Source: Dyella marensis
GTDB lineage: Bacteria > Pseudomonadota > Gammaproteobacteria > Xanthomonadales > Rhodanobacteraceae
DNA length: 64,000 bases
NCBI RefSeq assembly: GCF_900112865.1
Contig: NZ_FONH01000001.1
Coordinates: 372,001-436,000, forward strand
Direction of reading: 5' to 3'
The notes under the pieces were generated by a model. It did not search any database, was not told the origin of the DNA, and worked only from the letters and a program-made list of their open reading frames with translations. The translations under genes and the position numbers were made by a program. Below are positions 1 through 8,458 of the stretch, piece by piece; within the stretch, counting starts at the first letter, position 1; each line of letters starts with the position of its first letter.

Positions 1-1
1 G

Positions 2-463
2 GCGCTGAAGAAGGTGTTCGAGACGGTGGCGATGGCCAAGGTTTCCGGCAGCGCGCTGGAAGCGAAGCAGCTGGGCCTGCTGCGCGACAGCGACGTGGTG
101 GTGTTCAACGCCTACGAGCTGCTCCATGTGGCCAAGCAGGTGGCCGGCGCGCTGGCCGAGAGCGGCTACCGCCCGCCGCTGCCGGCGCGCAGCATCCCGG
201 TCGCCGGCGACGTCGGCACCGCCACCTTCCGCGCCTCGCTGGCCAATATGCAGGCCGGCTACTTCGTCTCCGAGCACGACGTGGCGATCGCCACGCGCAT
301 CGCCGACACGCTGTGCGGCGGCGCGATCGAGCGCGGCTCGCAGGTCGACGAGGAATGGCTGCTGCAACTGGAGCGCAAGCACTTCGTGGAACTGGCGCAG
401 ACGGAAAAGACGCAGGCGCGCATCGCCCACACGATGACCACCGGCAAGCCGCTGCGCAATTGA
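2..463 (+). CDS. 3-hydroxyacyl-CoA dehydrogenase/enoyl-CoA hydratase (FadN-like), C-terminal part
   Basis: The reading frame is open from the left edge, so the start lies outside the window; about 153 C-terminal residues are visible. The tail (EKTQARIAHTM, then TGKPLRN at the stop) is the ending I associate with the long FadN-type bifunctional beta-oxidation enzymes, where the dehydrogenase domain comes first and the crotonase-like part last. These enzymes hydrate enoyl-CoA and oxidise 3-hydroxyacyl-CoA in the cytoplasm. The next gene, a thiolase of matching type, starts 79 bp downstream and would carry out the last step, as in a fadN-fadA pair. The family call rests on the C-terminus and neighbour only. 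Confidence 0.8.
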   Translation, partial: ALKKVFETVAMAKVSGSALEAKQLGLLRDSDVVVFNAYELLHVAKQVAGALAESGYRPPLPARSIPVAGDVGTATFRASLANMQAGYFVSEHDVAIATRIADTLCGGAIERGSQVDEEWLLQLERKHFVELAQTEKTQARIAHTMTTGKPLRN

Positions 464-542
464 CGCCGCCGCTTCCGCCAACGACTCATCCAAACCCATA
501 CGGCGTCGCCGCGCATCGCGCGACGCCACGGAGCAAAAGACC

Positions 543-1748
543 ATGAGCAAGCAAGTGCAAGACGCCTACATCGTCGCCGCCACCCGTACCCCGGTCGGCA
601 AGGCGCCGCGCGGCGTGTTCCGCAACACGCGTCCCGACGACATGCTGGCCCACGTGATCCGCGCCGTGATGGCGCAGGCGCCGGGCATCGACGCGCACCG
701 CATCGGCGACGTGATCGTCGGCTGCGCCATGCCCGAGGCCGAGCAAGGCATGAACGTGGCGCGCATCGGCCTGCTGCTGGCCGGCCTGCCGGACACCGTG
801 CCGGGCGTCACCGTCAACCGCTTCTGCTCGTCGGGCGTGCAGGCCATCGCGCAGGCCGCCGACCGCATCCGCCTGGGCGAGGCCGACCTGATGATCGCCG
901 CCGGCACCGAGAGCATGAGCATGGTGCCGATGATGGGCCACAAGGTGGCGATGAATCCCGGCATCTTCGATAACGAGCACATCGGCATCGCCTACGGCAT
1001 GGGCATCACCGCCGAGAACGTGGCCAAGCAGTGGAAGATCAGCCGCGAAGAACAGGATACTTTCGCCGCCGCCAGCCACGAGCGTGCGCTGGCCGCGATC
1101 AAGGCCGGCGAGTTCAAGGACGAGATCACCCCGTTCAAGCTCGACGACCATTATCCGGACCTGGCCACGCGCTCGATCAAGACGGATAGCCGTCTGATCG
1201 ACACCGACGAAGGCCCGCGCCCGGGCAGCACGGTCGAAGTGCTGGGCAAGCTGAAGCCGGTGTTCCGCAACGGCCAGTTCGGCGGCTCGGTGACCGCGGG
1301 CAATTCCTCGCAGACCTCCGACGGCGCCGGCGCGGTGCTGCTGGCCAGCGAGGCGGCGATCAAGGAATACGGCCTGACGCCGATCGCCCGCTTCGTCAGC
1401 TACTCGGTGGCCGGCGTGCGCCCGGACATCATGGGCATCGGCCCGAAGGAAGCGATCCCGAAGGCGCTCAAGCAGGCCGGCATGACCCAGGACCAGCTGG
1501 ACTGGATCGAGCTCAACGAAGCCTTCGCCGCGCAGTCGCTGGCGGTGATCAAGGACCTGGGCCTGGATCCGTCGAAGATCAATCCGCTGGGCGGCGCCAT
1601 CGCGCTCGGCCATCCGCTCGGCGCCACCGGCGCGATCCGCGCCGCCACCCTGGTGCACGGCATGCGTCGCCGCAAGCAGAAGTACGGCATGGTGACCATG
1701 TGCATCGGCACCGGCATGGGCGCGGCGGGAATCTTCGAGTCGCTCTGA
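543..1748 (+). CDS. fadA: acetyl-CoA C-acyltransferase (thiolase)
   Basis: This 401-residue thiolase cleaves 3-ketoacyl-CoA in beta-oxidation. The family signatures are all present: an N-terminal RTPVGK, the acyl-accepting cysteine in VNRFCSSG (about residue 97), the GHPLGATGA histidine motif and the second catalytic cysteine in CIGTGMG near the end. The wording PEAEQGMNVAR and AGLPDTVPG is closest to the FadA of fadN-fadA systems rather than E. coli FadA. The start ATG follows an AGCAAAAGACC stretch, a weak ribosome site. A bidirectional terminator follows directly. Confidence 0.93.
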   Translation: MSKQVQDAYIVAATRTPVGKAPRGVFRNTRPDDMLAHVIRAVMAQAPGIDAHRIGDVIVGCAMPEAEQGMNVARIGLLLAGLPDTVPGVTVNRFCSSGVQAIAQAADRIRLGEADLMIAAGTESMSMVPMMGHKVAMNPGIFDNEHIGIAYGMGITAENVAKQWKISREEQDTFAAASHERALAAIKAGEFKDEITPFKLDDHYPDLATRSIKTDSRLIDTDEGPRPGSTVEVLGKLKPVFRNGQFGGSVTAGNSSQTSDGAGAVLLASEAAIKEYGLTPIARFVSYSVAGVRPDIMGIGPKEAIPKALKQAGMTQDQLDWIELNEAFAAQSLAVIKDLGLDPSKINPLGGAIALGHPLGATGAIRAATLVHGMRRRKQKYGMVTMCIGTGMGAAGIFESL

Positions 1749-1769
1749 GCTGCAAGCGCCGTTCGACAG

Positions 1770-1803
1770 AAAAAGCGCCGCCCTTGAGCGGCGCTTTTTT
1801 TTG
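1770..1803. terminator. bidirectional intrinsic terminator
   Basis: An 11-bp GC stem (AAGCGCCGC paired with GCGGCGCTT) with a short CCTTGA loop is flanked by an A run on the left and a T run on the right. It can therefore end transcription from both fadA (plus) and the convergent ABC permease (minus). Confidence 0.9.
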
Positions 1804-1809
1804 TGGCGC

Positions 1810-2571
1810 TCAGTCGTACTCGCGCCGTGAGCAGTCCCATAAGGCAAAACCGGCGATAGCCACACCGGCGACCAGACCGGCCACGAGCACGAACCACAGA
1901 TGCACGCCGTCTCGAAGGAACACCTGCACGGGCATCGACCAGGGAAACCAGTGGCCCAGACGATCGGACTGCCCGATCAGGAAACCGGACACCATGCCGG
2001 CGGTACCGACCGACACCGCCACGGTGAAGCTCTGCCAGCGCAGCGCCACCCAGCCCTGCAAGGCCATCAACGCCCCCGCAGCAACGATGCTGGCCAGCGC
2101 GCGGCTGACGAGCCATGCCCAAGGCGGAGAACCGGTCAGGCCCTGGGCGGGATTCAACTGCATGATCACCCAGCCAACCAGCGGCGTGGCCACGGCAAGC
2201 AGCAGCGTGGACGCCGCCACCATCGCCATCAGCATGCAGAGCTTGGCCATGAAGTGCGTGCGCCGAGGCACCGGCAACGCCAGCAGATGCTTCCATTGGT
2301 GATGGCCATGCTCCAGCCCGGCAAGCAATGCCGCCTGCAGAGTGATGAACAGCGGCAGCATCAGGAACAACCACAGCGTGAACATGCCCTGGCAGAAATG
2401 CTTCCAGGCCTCCATCGGATCGGTCGGCCCCGGCGGCGGCACGTGAGCAAAACCCAATTGCACCAGCGACAGCAGCAGGATCACTCCCGGCGCCAATGGC
2501 ACCATCCAGGCCGCCAGCGTGTGCCGCAGCTTGATCCGTTCGGCGCGCAGCGCCCGTACCAAAGCGCTCAT
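1810..2571 (-). CDS. ABC-2 type transporter permease
   Basis: A 253-residue integral membrane protein. After a basic N-terminal segment (LRAERIKLRHT) there are about six hydrophobic stretches; the ALLAGLEHGHHQWKHLLALP region is typical of permeases paired with lantibiotic-immunity-like or YthP/YthQ-like ATPases. The frame is open further upstream, but the ATG at 2571 overlaps the TGA of the ATPase gene by four bases (ATGA), which fixes the start and suggests translational coupling. The substrate cannot be told from sequence. Confidence 0.85.
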   Translation of the reverse strand: MSALVRALRAERIKLRHTLAAWMVPLAPGVILLLSLVQLGFAHVPPPGPTDPMEAWKHFCQGMFTLWLFLMLPLFITLQAALLAGLEHGHHQWKHLLALPVPRRTHFMAKLCMLMAMVAASTLLLAVATPLVGWVIMQLNPAQGLTGSPPWAWLVSRALASIVAAGALMALQGWVALRWQSFTVAVSVGTAGMVSGFLIGQSDRLGHWFPWSMPVQVFLRDGVHLWFVLVAGLVAGVAIAGFALWDCSRREYD

Positions 2572-3476
2572 GTCCGCGCCTCCTGTCCGGTCAGTTCGAA
2601 AAACAGCGTTTCCAGCGAATGTGGGCGGCGCCCAAACGCATGGATCGCATGGCCGCGCTCGATCAGGCAGCGGTTGATTTCGTGATCGGCGCGACGCGGC
2701 GCCGGGACGCTGACGGTGCCTTCGTCCAGCAGCTGCGGCTGTTCGCCCAGATGGGCCAGGCTGTCGCACACCGCGCGCGCATCGCCGCAACGGATCGCGA
2801 GCGGATCGCCATGGCGGCGACGCAGGCTCTCCTGCGTGCCCTGGAACAGCAGTTGTCCCTGGTGCAGCACGCCGACATGGCTGGCGATCTGCTCCACTTC
2901 GGACAGCAGGTGACTGCTGAGGAATATCGTGATGCCCCGCTCGCCGGCCAGGCGCAAGAGCAGCGCGCGCAGCTCCACGATGCCGGCCGGATCCAGCCCG
3001 TTGGTCGGTTCGTCCAGCACCAGCAGGCGCGGCCGGCGCATCAGGGCCAGCGCGATACCCAGGCGCTGGCGCATGCCCAACGAATATTCGCGAACGCGGC
3101 GCTCCGCATCGGCCGTCAATCCGACCAGTGCCAGCGCCTCGTCGATGCTTGCCGTCTCGCCATCGAGCAGCAGCCGGGTGACTTCCAGGTTGTCGCGACC
3201 GGACAGATGCGGATAGAGCGACGGTGTCTCCACCATCGAACCCACCTCGCTCAGCGGCGCGCGGCGCGTCCAGGACAGCGGCTCGCCGAAGAGGCGAATC
3301 TCCCCCGCCTCCTCGCGCAACAGCGCGAGCAACAAGCGGATGGTGGTGGTCTTGCCTGCGCCGTTCGGCCCCAGGAAGCCATAGACACTGCCCGCCGGTA
3401 CTTCCAGCGCCAGGTCGGTGACGCCGTGACGTCCGTCGAAACGGCGCGTCAGTCCTCGTGTCTGTATCGCCAGCAT
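2568..3476 (-). CDS. ABC transporter ATP-binding protein
   Basis: A 302-residue ATPase with Walker A GPNGAGKTTT, signature motif EYSLGMRQRLG, Walker B LLVLDEPTNGLDP and the switch histidine in FLSSHLLSEVEQ. It powers the permease encoded immediately downstream and overlapping by four bases; together they form a simple two-gene exporter-type system. The start chosen, MLAIQTRGLTRRF, aligns with the usual beginning of these ATPases; about 50 codons of open frame upstream read as non-homologous sequence. About 120 C-terminal residues after the nucleotide-binding core form the accessory domain common in this subfamily. Confidence 0.92.
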   Translation of the reverse strand: MLAIQTRGLTRRFDGRHGVTDLALEVPAGSVYGFLGPNGAGKTTTIRLLLALLREEAGEIRLFGEPLSWTRRAPLSEVGSMVETPSLYPHLSGRDNLEVTRLLLDGETASIDEALALVGLTADAERRVREYSLGMRQRLGIALALMRRPRLLVLDEPTNGLDPAGIVELRALLLRLAGERGITIFLSSHLLSEVEQIASHVGVLHQGQLLFQGTQESLRRRHGDPLAIRCGDARAVCDSLAHLGEQPQLLDEGTVSVPAPRRADHEINRCLIERGHAIHAFGRRPHSLETLFFELTGQEART

Positions 3477-3666
3477 GCCACGTCCTCCATGTCGCGCTAT
3501 GTGCTCATCCATCAAGCCAAACACGCGAGCGCGGGACAATAGGCGCCAAGGCACCCTGACCTTCGACAGGGCTGCGCAAGAACCCGCGCGGCGAACGCAA
3601 GAACCGGAGTGTCGCCACGCATCGCGCAACCTAAGCTGGCTTCACCCTCGAACCAGGAGCCACGCC

Positions 3667-4419
3667 ATGAACTGCGCAATCAAGATGAAAGAACACATCG
3701 ACGCCACGCTGCGCGATCCGCGCTGGACGCAGATGCGCAACCGCGACAAGAGCGCGGACGGATCGTTCTGGTATTCGGTGCGCACGACTGGCGTGTACTG
3801 CAAACCCTCATGCGCGGCGCGGCCGGCGCGACCGGAGAACGTCGCGTTCCACCACAGCCGCGAAGAGGCCGAGCGCGCCGGCTTCCGCCCTTGCGCGCGC
3901 TGCCATCCGGAGCGCGCGCGCGAAACCTTGCGCTATGGCATCGGCACGTCGCCGCTGGGCCTGCTGCTGGTGGCGCAGAGCGAGCACGGCGTATGCGCGA
4001 TCCTGTTCGGCGAGAACGCGAAAACGCTCGAAGCCGATCTGCATCGCCGCTTCCCGCACACGGAGCTGTCGCGCGACGACGCTGCGCTGGCGGCGACGCT
4101 CGCCCAGGCCCGCGCGCTGATCGAACATCCGGACACGGCGTTCCACGCCACGCTCGACCTGCGCGGCACACCGTTCCAGCGCAAGGTCTGGGCAGCGCTG
4201 CGCGCGATCCCCGCCGGCGGCACGGCCAGCTACAAGGAAGTCGCCTTGCGCATCGGCATGCCCGAGGCCTCGCGCGCGGTGGCCCAGGCCTGCGGCGCCA
4301 ATGCGCTGGCGGTGGCAGTGCCCTGCCATCGGGTGATCCGCGGCGACGGCGCGCTGTCCGGCTATCGCTGGGGCGTCGAGCGCAAGCGCGCGCTGCTGGC
4401 GCGGGAGGCGCGGGCATGA
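3667..4419 (+). CDS. Ada-type methylated-DNA repair protein lacking the AraC domain
   Basis: This 250-residue protein joins the N-terminal Ada zinc domain (VYCKPSC and RPCARC supply the four cysteines, the first being the methylphosphotriester acceptor) directly to the methyltransferase domain (FQRKVWAALR, PCHRV with the O6-methylguanine acceptor cysteine, GYRWG). Canonical Ada, about 350 residues, has an AraC-type DNA-binding region of roughly 100 residues between them; here CHPERARETL runs straight into the methyltransferase N-domain. The repair activities should be intact but sequence-specific transcription activation of the E. coli type is doubtful. The start ATG at 3667 follows AGGAGCCACGCC. 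The next gene overlaps by four bases. Confidence 0.9.
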   Translation: MNCAIKMKEHIDATLRDPRWTQMRNRDKSADGSFWYSVRTTGVYCKPSCAARPARPENVAFHHSREEAERAGFRPCARCHPERARETLRYGIGTSPLGLLLVAQSEHGVCAILFGENAKTLEADLHRRFPHTELSRDDAALAATLAQARALIEHPDTAFHATLDLRGTPFQRKVWAALRAIPAGGTASYKEVALRIGMPEASRAVAQACGANALAVAVPCHRVIRGDGALSGYRWGVERKRALLAREARA

Positions 4420-5153
4420 AGGCGGCGCTGAACCTGGTGCCGGACGCGGACGCCGCGGCGACGCTCGAGCACTTCGACTGGCCGCGCGTGCTGCAGCAGC
4501 TGGATGCCCAGGGCCACGCCATGCTGCCCGGCCTGCTGACACCGGACGCCTGCGATCGCGTCGCCTCGCTGTACGACCGCCCGGCACTGTTCCGCAGCAA
4601 GGTGACGATGGCTCGCCACGGCTTCGGCCGTGGCGAGTACCAGTACTTCGCCTATCCCCTGCCCGCACCGGTCGGCGAACTGCGCGAGGCGCTGTACCCG
4701 CGGCTGGCGCCGCTGGCCAACCGCTGGAACGAGAGCATGGGCATCGAAGTGCGCTATCCGGAGCGGCATGCCGACTTCCTGGAACGCTGCCATCGCGCCG
4801 GCCAGCTGCGCCCCACGCCGCTGCTGCTGCGCTACGGCGCCGGCGACTACAACTGCCTGCACCAGGATCTCTACGGCGAGCAGGTGTTTCCGCTGCAGGT
4901 CGCCGTGCTGCTGTCCGAGCCGTGGCGCGATTTCAGCGGCGGCGAATTCGTGCTCACCGAGCAGCGGCCGCGCATGCAGTCGCGCCCGCACGTGGTGCCG
5001 CTATGCCAGGGCGATGCGGTGATCTTCGCCGTGCACCATCGTCCCGTGCGCGGCAGCCGCGGCAGCTACCGGGTGAACCTGCGCCATGGCGTGAGCGAGC
5101 TGCGCTCGGGACGGCGCCACACGCTGGGCCTCATCTTCCACGACGCGACATGA
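4416..5153 (+). CDS. 2OG-Fe(II) oxygenase (Oxygenase-NA family), Ada partner
   Basis: A 245-residue enzyme with an iron-binding HxD in NCLHQDLYGEQ, a 2-oxoglutarate-binding region (HHRPVRGSRGSYRVNLRHG) and the family's closing LGLIFHDA. It overlaps the ada-type gene in an ATGA arrangement, so the two are translated together. Oxygenases of this family often sit beside ada in proteobacteria, which suggests a role in alkylation damage, but it is not AlkB and its substrate is not established. Product class is firm, biological role is inferred from context. Confidence 0.85.
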   Translation: MKAALNLVPDADAAATLEHFDWPRVLQQLDAQGHAMLPGLLTPDACDRVASLYDRPALFRSKVTMARHGFGRGEYQYFAYPLPAPVGELREALYPRLAPLANRWNESMGIEVRYPERHADFLERCHRAGQLRPTPLLLRYGAGDYNCLHQDLYGEQVFPLQVAVLLSEPWRDFSGGEFVLTEQRPRMQSRPHVVPLCQGDAVIFAVHHRPVRGSRGSYRVNLRHGVSELRSGRRHTLGLIFHDAT

Positions 5154-5156
5154 GCC

Positions 5157-5795
5157 TCAGGCCGGCGGCTCCTGCCCGCCCGTCGCCGCGCGCGGCAGGT
5201 GCCAGCCGTAGCGGATCGCCATGAAGCGCAGGCCGAAGCACACCGCCGCGCCAGCCAGGGTGGACACGGCGGGCGGCACCTGCAGCAGGTCGCCCGCCAC
5301 CACGATGGCGGCGCCGGCCAGGGCGGCCACCGCGTAGAGGTCCGCGCGCAGCACGGTCGGAATCTGCGTGACCAGCACGTCGCGCAGGATGCCGCCGCCC
5401 ACGCCGGTGAGCATGCCCAGCAGTGCCGCCATCGCCGGATTGAGCCCATGCGCCAGCGCCTTCTGCGCGCCGGCCACGGCGAACAGCGCCAGGCCGGCGG
5501 CGTCGGACAGCTGCACCGGGTTTTTCAGCCGCTCGATCAGGGCGTAGCGGTAGAAGGTGACGATGCCGGCCAGCATGGATACCGCCAGGTAGCGCCAGTC
5601 GGCGATCGCCGCCGGCGGCGTGGCGCCGATCAGCAGGTCGCGGGTGATCCCGCCGGCATTGCCCGCGGCAAAGGACAGCACCAGCACGCCGAACAGGTCG
5701 AGCTGGCGCCGCACGCCGGTGAGCGCGCCGCTGAGGGCGAACACGAAGGTGCCGAGCAGGTCGAGCACCAGTAGCAGGAAGTGGGTCATGGCCAT
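5157..5795 (-). CDS. UPF0126 / TRIC-like membrane protein
   Basis: A 212-residue protein with seven predicted membrane segments arranged as two similar halves. Each half has the glycine-rich signature: GNAGGITRDLLIG in the first, GVGGGILRDVL in the second. This is the YicG/UPF0126 family, structurally related to trimeric intracellular cation channels and implicated in small-solute or ion transport. The ATG at 5795 gives the hydrophobic start MAMTHFLLLVLDLLGTF; the upstream frame is only the palindromic repeat A1. It is convergent with the Ada pair, three bases beyond the oxygenase stop. Confidence 0.87.
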   Translation of the reverse strand: MAMTHFLLLVLDLLGTFVFALSGALTGVRRQLDLFGVLVLSFAAGNAGGITRDLLIGATPPAAIADWRYLAVSMLAGIVTFYRYALIERLKNPVQLSDAAGLALFAVAGAQKALAHGLNPAMAALLGMLTGVGGGILRDVLVTQIPTVLRADLYAVAALAGAAIVVAGDLLQVPPAVSTLAGAAVCFGLRFMAIRYGWHLPRAATGGQEPPA

Positions 5796-5803
5796 AAATA
5801 ATG

Positions 5804-5892
5804 GTAGGTTGGGGTGAGCCGGCGGCGAACCCCAACAGGCCCCGCACTCACCATCGCCCGTTGGGGTTCGCCTTCGGCTCACCCCAACCTAC
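5804..5892. repeat. palindromic repeat family A, copy 1
   Basis: Two inverted arms, GTAGGTTGGGGTGAGCC and its near-complement GGCTCACCCCAACCTAC, enclose about 55 bp that also contains the inner inverted pair CGAACCCCAAC and GTTGGGGTTCG. Other copies lie at 7965-8051 and 18676-18770. Confidence 0.9.
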
Positions 5893-5915
5893 CTCAATCC
5901 ACGGCGAAGGCGGAT

Positions 5916-6851
5916 ATGGCTCCCTCACACGGCATCCACGTCATCGATACCGGCTTCGTGCGTCCGCGCTTCGACGCCGCCTACCTGATCGTCGAACAGG
6001 GCCGCGGCGCCTTCGTCGACTGCGGCACCAATGCCGCCGTGCCGCGCATGCTCGAGGCGCTGGACCAGGCCGGCCTGGCGCCGGAACAGGTGGACTGGCT
6101 GATCCTCACCCACGTGCACCTGGACCATGCCGGCGGCGCCGGCGAGCTGATCGCGCAGCTGCCCAACGCCAGGGCCGTGGTGCATCCGCGCGGCGCGCGC
6201 CACCTGATCGATCCGACCCAGCTGTGGGCCGGCGCCAGCGCGGTCTACGGCGATGAGGTGATGGAGAAGACCTACGGGCGGCTGCGGCCGATTCCCGCCG
6301 AGCGCGTGGTGGAGGCGCCGGAAGGCCACATCGTCGAGCTGCAGGGCCGGCCGCTGCGCTGCCTGGATACGCCGGGGCATGCGCGGCATCACCTGTGCGT
6401 GTACGACGAGCAGGGCCGGGCCTGCTTCACCGGCGACACCTTCGGGCTGTCCTATCGCGAATTCGATACCGAGCGCGGTCCCTTCGCGCTGCCGACCAGC
6501 ACGCCGGTGCAGTTCGAACCGGAGGCGCTGCACGAGTCGATCCGCCGCCTGGTCGCGCTGCAGCCGGAGGCCATGTACGTCACCCACTTCGGCCCCGTCG
6601 GCGATATCGAGCGGCTGGCCAAGGGCCTGCACGCGCAGATCGACGCCATGGTCAGCCTGGGGCATGCGGTGCGCGGCGAGCCGAAGGAAAAGCGCCACGA
6701 GTGGCTGAAGTGGGCGCTGACCGACCTGTATGCCGAGCGGGTGGCGGCGCATGGGTGGAAGGGGACACGCGACGAGCTGCTGGAGATCCTGGGCATGGAT
6801 ATCGAGCTCAATGCGCAGGGGCTGGAGGTTTGGCTGGATCGCGGCGGCTGA
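5916..6851 (+). CDS. MBL-fold metallo-hydrolase
   Basis: A 311-residue cytoplasmic metallo-beta-lactamase-fold hydrolase with the zinc motif LTHVHLDHAGG, downstream ligands in DTPGHARHHL and CFTGDTFG, and a final histidine in YVTHFGPVG. The architecture, with a long C-terminal helical region, resembles hydroxyacylglutathione-hydrolase-like proteins found widely in Xanthomonadales; the substrate is unknown. The frame is open through repeat A1, but those residues are repeat-derived, so the ATG at 5916 (MAPSHGIHVIDTG) is the sensible start. It appears to be a single-gene unit. Confidence 0.85.
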   Translation: MAPSHGIHVIDTGFVRPRFDAAYLIVEQGRGAFVDCGTNAAVPRMLEALDQAGLAPEQVDWLILTHVHLDHAGGAGELIAQLPNARAVVHPRGARHLIDPTQLWAGASAVYGDEVMEKTYGRLRPIPAERVVEAPEGHIVELQGRPLRCLDTPGHARHHLCVYDEQGRACFTGDTFGLSYREFDTERGPFALPTSTPVQFEPEALHESIRRLVALQPEAMYVTHFGPVGDIERLAKGLHAQIDAMVSLGHAVRGEPKEKRHEWLKWALTDLYAERVAAHGWKGTRDELLEILGMDIELNAQGLEVWLDRGG

Positions 6852-6867
6852 TTCGCCACCGCCCCAG

Positions 6868-6935
6868 GCGCGTCACCGCCCTGAGCTCGTCACCGCCCGA
6901 AGCTCGTCACCGTCCCAAGCTCGTCATTCCGGCGC
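6868..6935. repeat. tandem 17-bp repeat
   Basis: About four units of period 17 (starting 6868, 6885, 6902 and 6919), each built on GCTCGTCACCG. The last unit runs into the left arm of repeat B1 (GCTCGTCATTCCGG), so the array looks like slippage duplication of the repeat edge. Confidence 0.8.
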
Positions 6936-7059
6936 AGGCCGGAATCCAGTGGCGGTAACGTTCGAATGTCGCGAGGACATTCAAGAGCGGCACCTTGAGG
7001 CGACACGCACTGAATGCAGCGCCCCGCTACTGGATTCCGGCCTGCGCCGGAATGACGAG
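6921..7059. repeat. palindromic repeat family B, copy 1
   Basis: Inverted arms CATTCCGGCGCAGGCCGG (left) and CCGGCCTGCGCCGGAATG (right) enclose about 80 bp; each arm is itself a hairpin (CCGGCGCAGGCCGG). A second copy is at 30986-31119. Confidence 0.9.
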
Positions 7060-7069
7060 GTTTGAAGCG

Positions 7070-7951
7070 TTACGGTTTAGCCGCCCGTTCTTCCTTCAGC
7101 TTCGCCTCGAACTTCACCACCGATGACTGCGCCAACGCCTTGCAGGCCTGGCGGTCGATCATCGGATCCGGCTGCTTGCCCGCGCGGTGTGCCGCGGCGC
7201 GGTCGAGGAAATCGCTCATGTCCGGATGCGTGGTGATCAGCACATCGCAGGGCAGCGCCGCCACGATGTCGAAGGTCTTGCGGAAGCCGCTGACACGCTC
7301 GGGATGCGCAGGGTCGCTGTAGCGGTACACGCCATTGGTGAAGGCGGTGATGCTGTCGGCGTAGACCACGTCGAGGCAGCGGTCCTTCTCGCAGGAGCGC
7401 CAGGTCCAGGTGGTGGCGCCCGGCGTATGGCCCGGCGTGTAGTGCGCGGTCACCACGATGTCGCCCACCTTCACCGTGCCGCCGTCGGCCACCACGCTGA
7501 CCTTGGCCACCTTGGGGAAATGCGGCGCCTCGCCGTTCTGCGGGTCTTCCGCGTAGTCGCCACCGGCCATCAGCTCTTCCGCGCCGTAGCGGCTGGCGTA
7601 GACAGGAGCGCCGCTGGCCGCCGCCAGGGCGGCTATGGCGCCGGCATGATCGAAATGCGCATGCGAGTTGAGAATCGCCTTGACGTCGCCGATGCGGAAA
7701 CCGAGCGAGCGGATGTTCTGTTCCACCAGCCTGGCGTTCTCCGGCATGGTGCCGTCGATCAGCACGTGGCCTTGCGGCGAGGTGATCAGGATCGCACTGA
7801 GCCCATGCGTGCCGACGTACCAGGTATCGCCATAGATGCGGAACGGCTGTTCGGGCCTGGTCCAGCCGCGGTCGTCGGCTGCGGCGGCGTGAATCGAGGC
7901 GCAAGCCAATGCAGCGGCACCAGCGAAAAAAAGGTGTAGCGGATGCTTCAT
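7070..7951 (-). CDS. subclass B3 metallo-beta-lactamase
   Basis: A 293-residue precursor with a signal peptide (MKHPLHLFFAGAAALACA up to about residue 25), so the enzyme is periplasmic. Zinc ligands of the B3 subclass are all present: NSHAHFDHAG (H-x-H-x-D-H), H in YTPGHTPGATTW, and H in ITTHPDMSDF. Mature length and the GLSAILITSPQGHVLIDG opening fit chromosomal B3 enzymes of Xanthomonadales (L1-like), which hydrolyse penicillins, cephalosporins and carbapenems. Activity and spectrum cannot be read from sequence. No neighbouring AmpR-type regulator is seen; the gene is bracketed by repeats B1 and A2. Confidence 0.9.
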   Translation of the reverse strand: MKHPLHLFFAGAAALACASIHAAAADDRGWTRPEQPFRIYGDTWYVGTHGLSAILITSPQGHVLIDGTMPENARLVEQNIRSLGFRIGDVKAILNSHAHFDHAGAIAALAAASGAPVYASRYGAEELMAGGDYAEDPQNGEAPHFPKVAKVSVVADGGTVKVGDIVVTAHYTPGHTPGATTWTWRSCEKDRCLDVVYADSITAFTNGVYRYSDPAHPERVSGFRKTFDIVAALPCDVLITTHPDMSDFLDRAAAHRAGKQPDPMIDRQACKALAQSSVVKFEAKLKEERAAKP

Positions 7952-7964
7952 GATTCGTCCCCGG

Positions 7965-8051
7965 CGTAGGTTGGGGTGAGCGCAGCGAACCCCGACATGG
8001 CGGCGGTCATGCGGACCGGGTTGGGGTTCGCTGCGCTCACTCCAACCTACG
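7965..8051. repeat. palindromic repeat family A, copy 2
   Basis: Arms CGTAGGTTGGGGTGAGCGC and GCGCTCACTCCAACCTACG form a near-perfect inverted pair, with the inner GAACCCC/GGGGTTC pair also kept. It lies just upstream of the B3 lactamase start and just downstream of the tRNA-binding gene end. Confidence 0.9.
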
Positions 8052-8101
8052 ATGCCTGCCTCGCATGGACTGGAGATGGCCTGCTCCGGGCAATGAATGG
8101 C

Positions 8102-8458
8102 TCATGCCATCCGCGTGCCATTCGGCACCGGGCGCTCGATCGCGGTAAGCACCACGCCCTCGTCGGTCGGAAAGCCGGTCAGCAGAAACTGCGAGCGAAA
8201 TGGCCCGATCTGCTTCTCCGGGAAATTGATCACGCCGACGATCTGCCGGCCGAGCAGATCCTCCGGCGCATACAGCGCGGCGATCTGCGCGCTGGTCTTC
8301 TTCTCGCCGTAGGGACCGAAGTCGACCCATACTTTCCAGGCAGGCTTGCGCGCCTCGGGAAAAGCCTCCACCCGCGTGACCGTGCCGGCCACCAGCAGCA
8401 CTTTCTCGAAGTCGCTCCAGCCGATCTGCGGCGTGTCCGGCGTGTTCTGTGTCGTCAT
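8102..8458 (-). CDS. tRNA-binding protein (CsaA/YgjH type)
   Basis: A 118-residue protein consisting almost wholly of an OB-fold tRNA-binding domain of the EMAP-II/CsaA type: [30 protein letters not shown], the [20 protein letters not shown] strand region and a late [15 protein letters not shown]. Such stand-alone proteins bind tRNA; CsaA was also described as a secretion chaperone. The ATG at 8458 overlaps the TGA of the upstream FAD oxidoreductase by four bases, so the two genes are probably co-translated. Confidence 0.88.
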   Translation of the reverse strand: MTTQNTPDTPQIGWSDFEKVLLVAGTVTRVEAFPEARKPAWKVWVDFGPYGEKKTSAQIAALYAPEDLLGRQIVGVINFPEKQIGPFRSQFLLTGFPTDEGVVLTAIERPVPNGTRMA

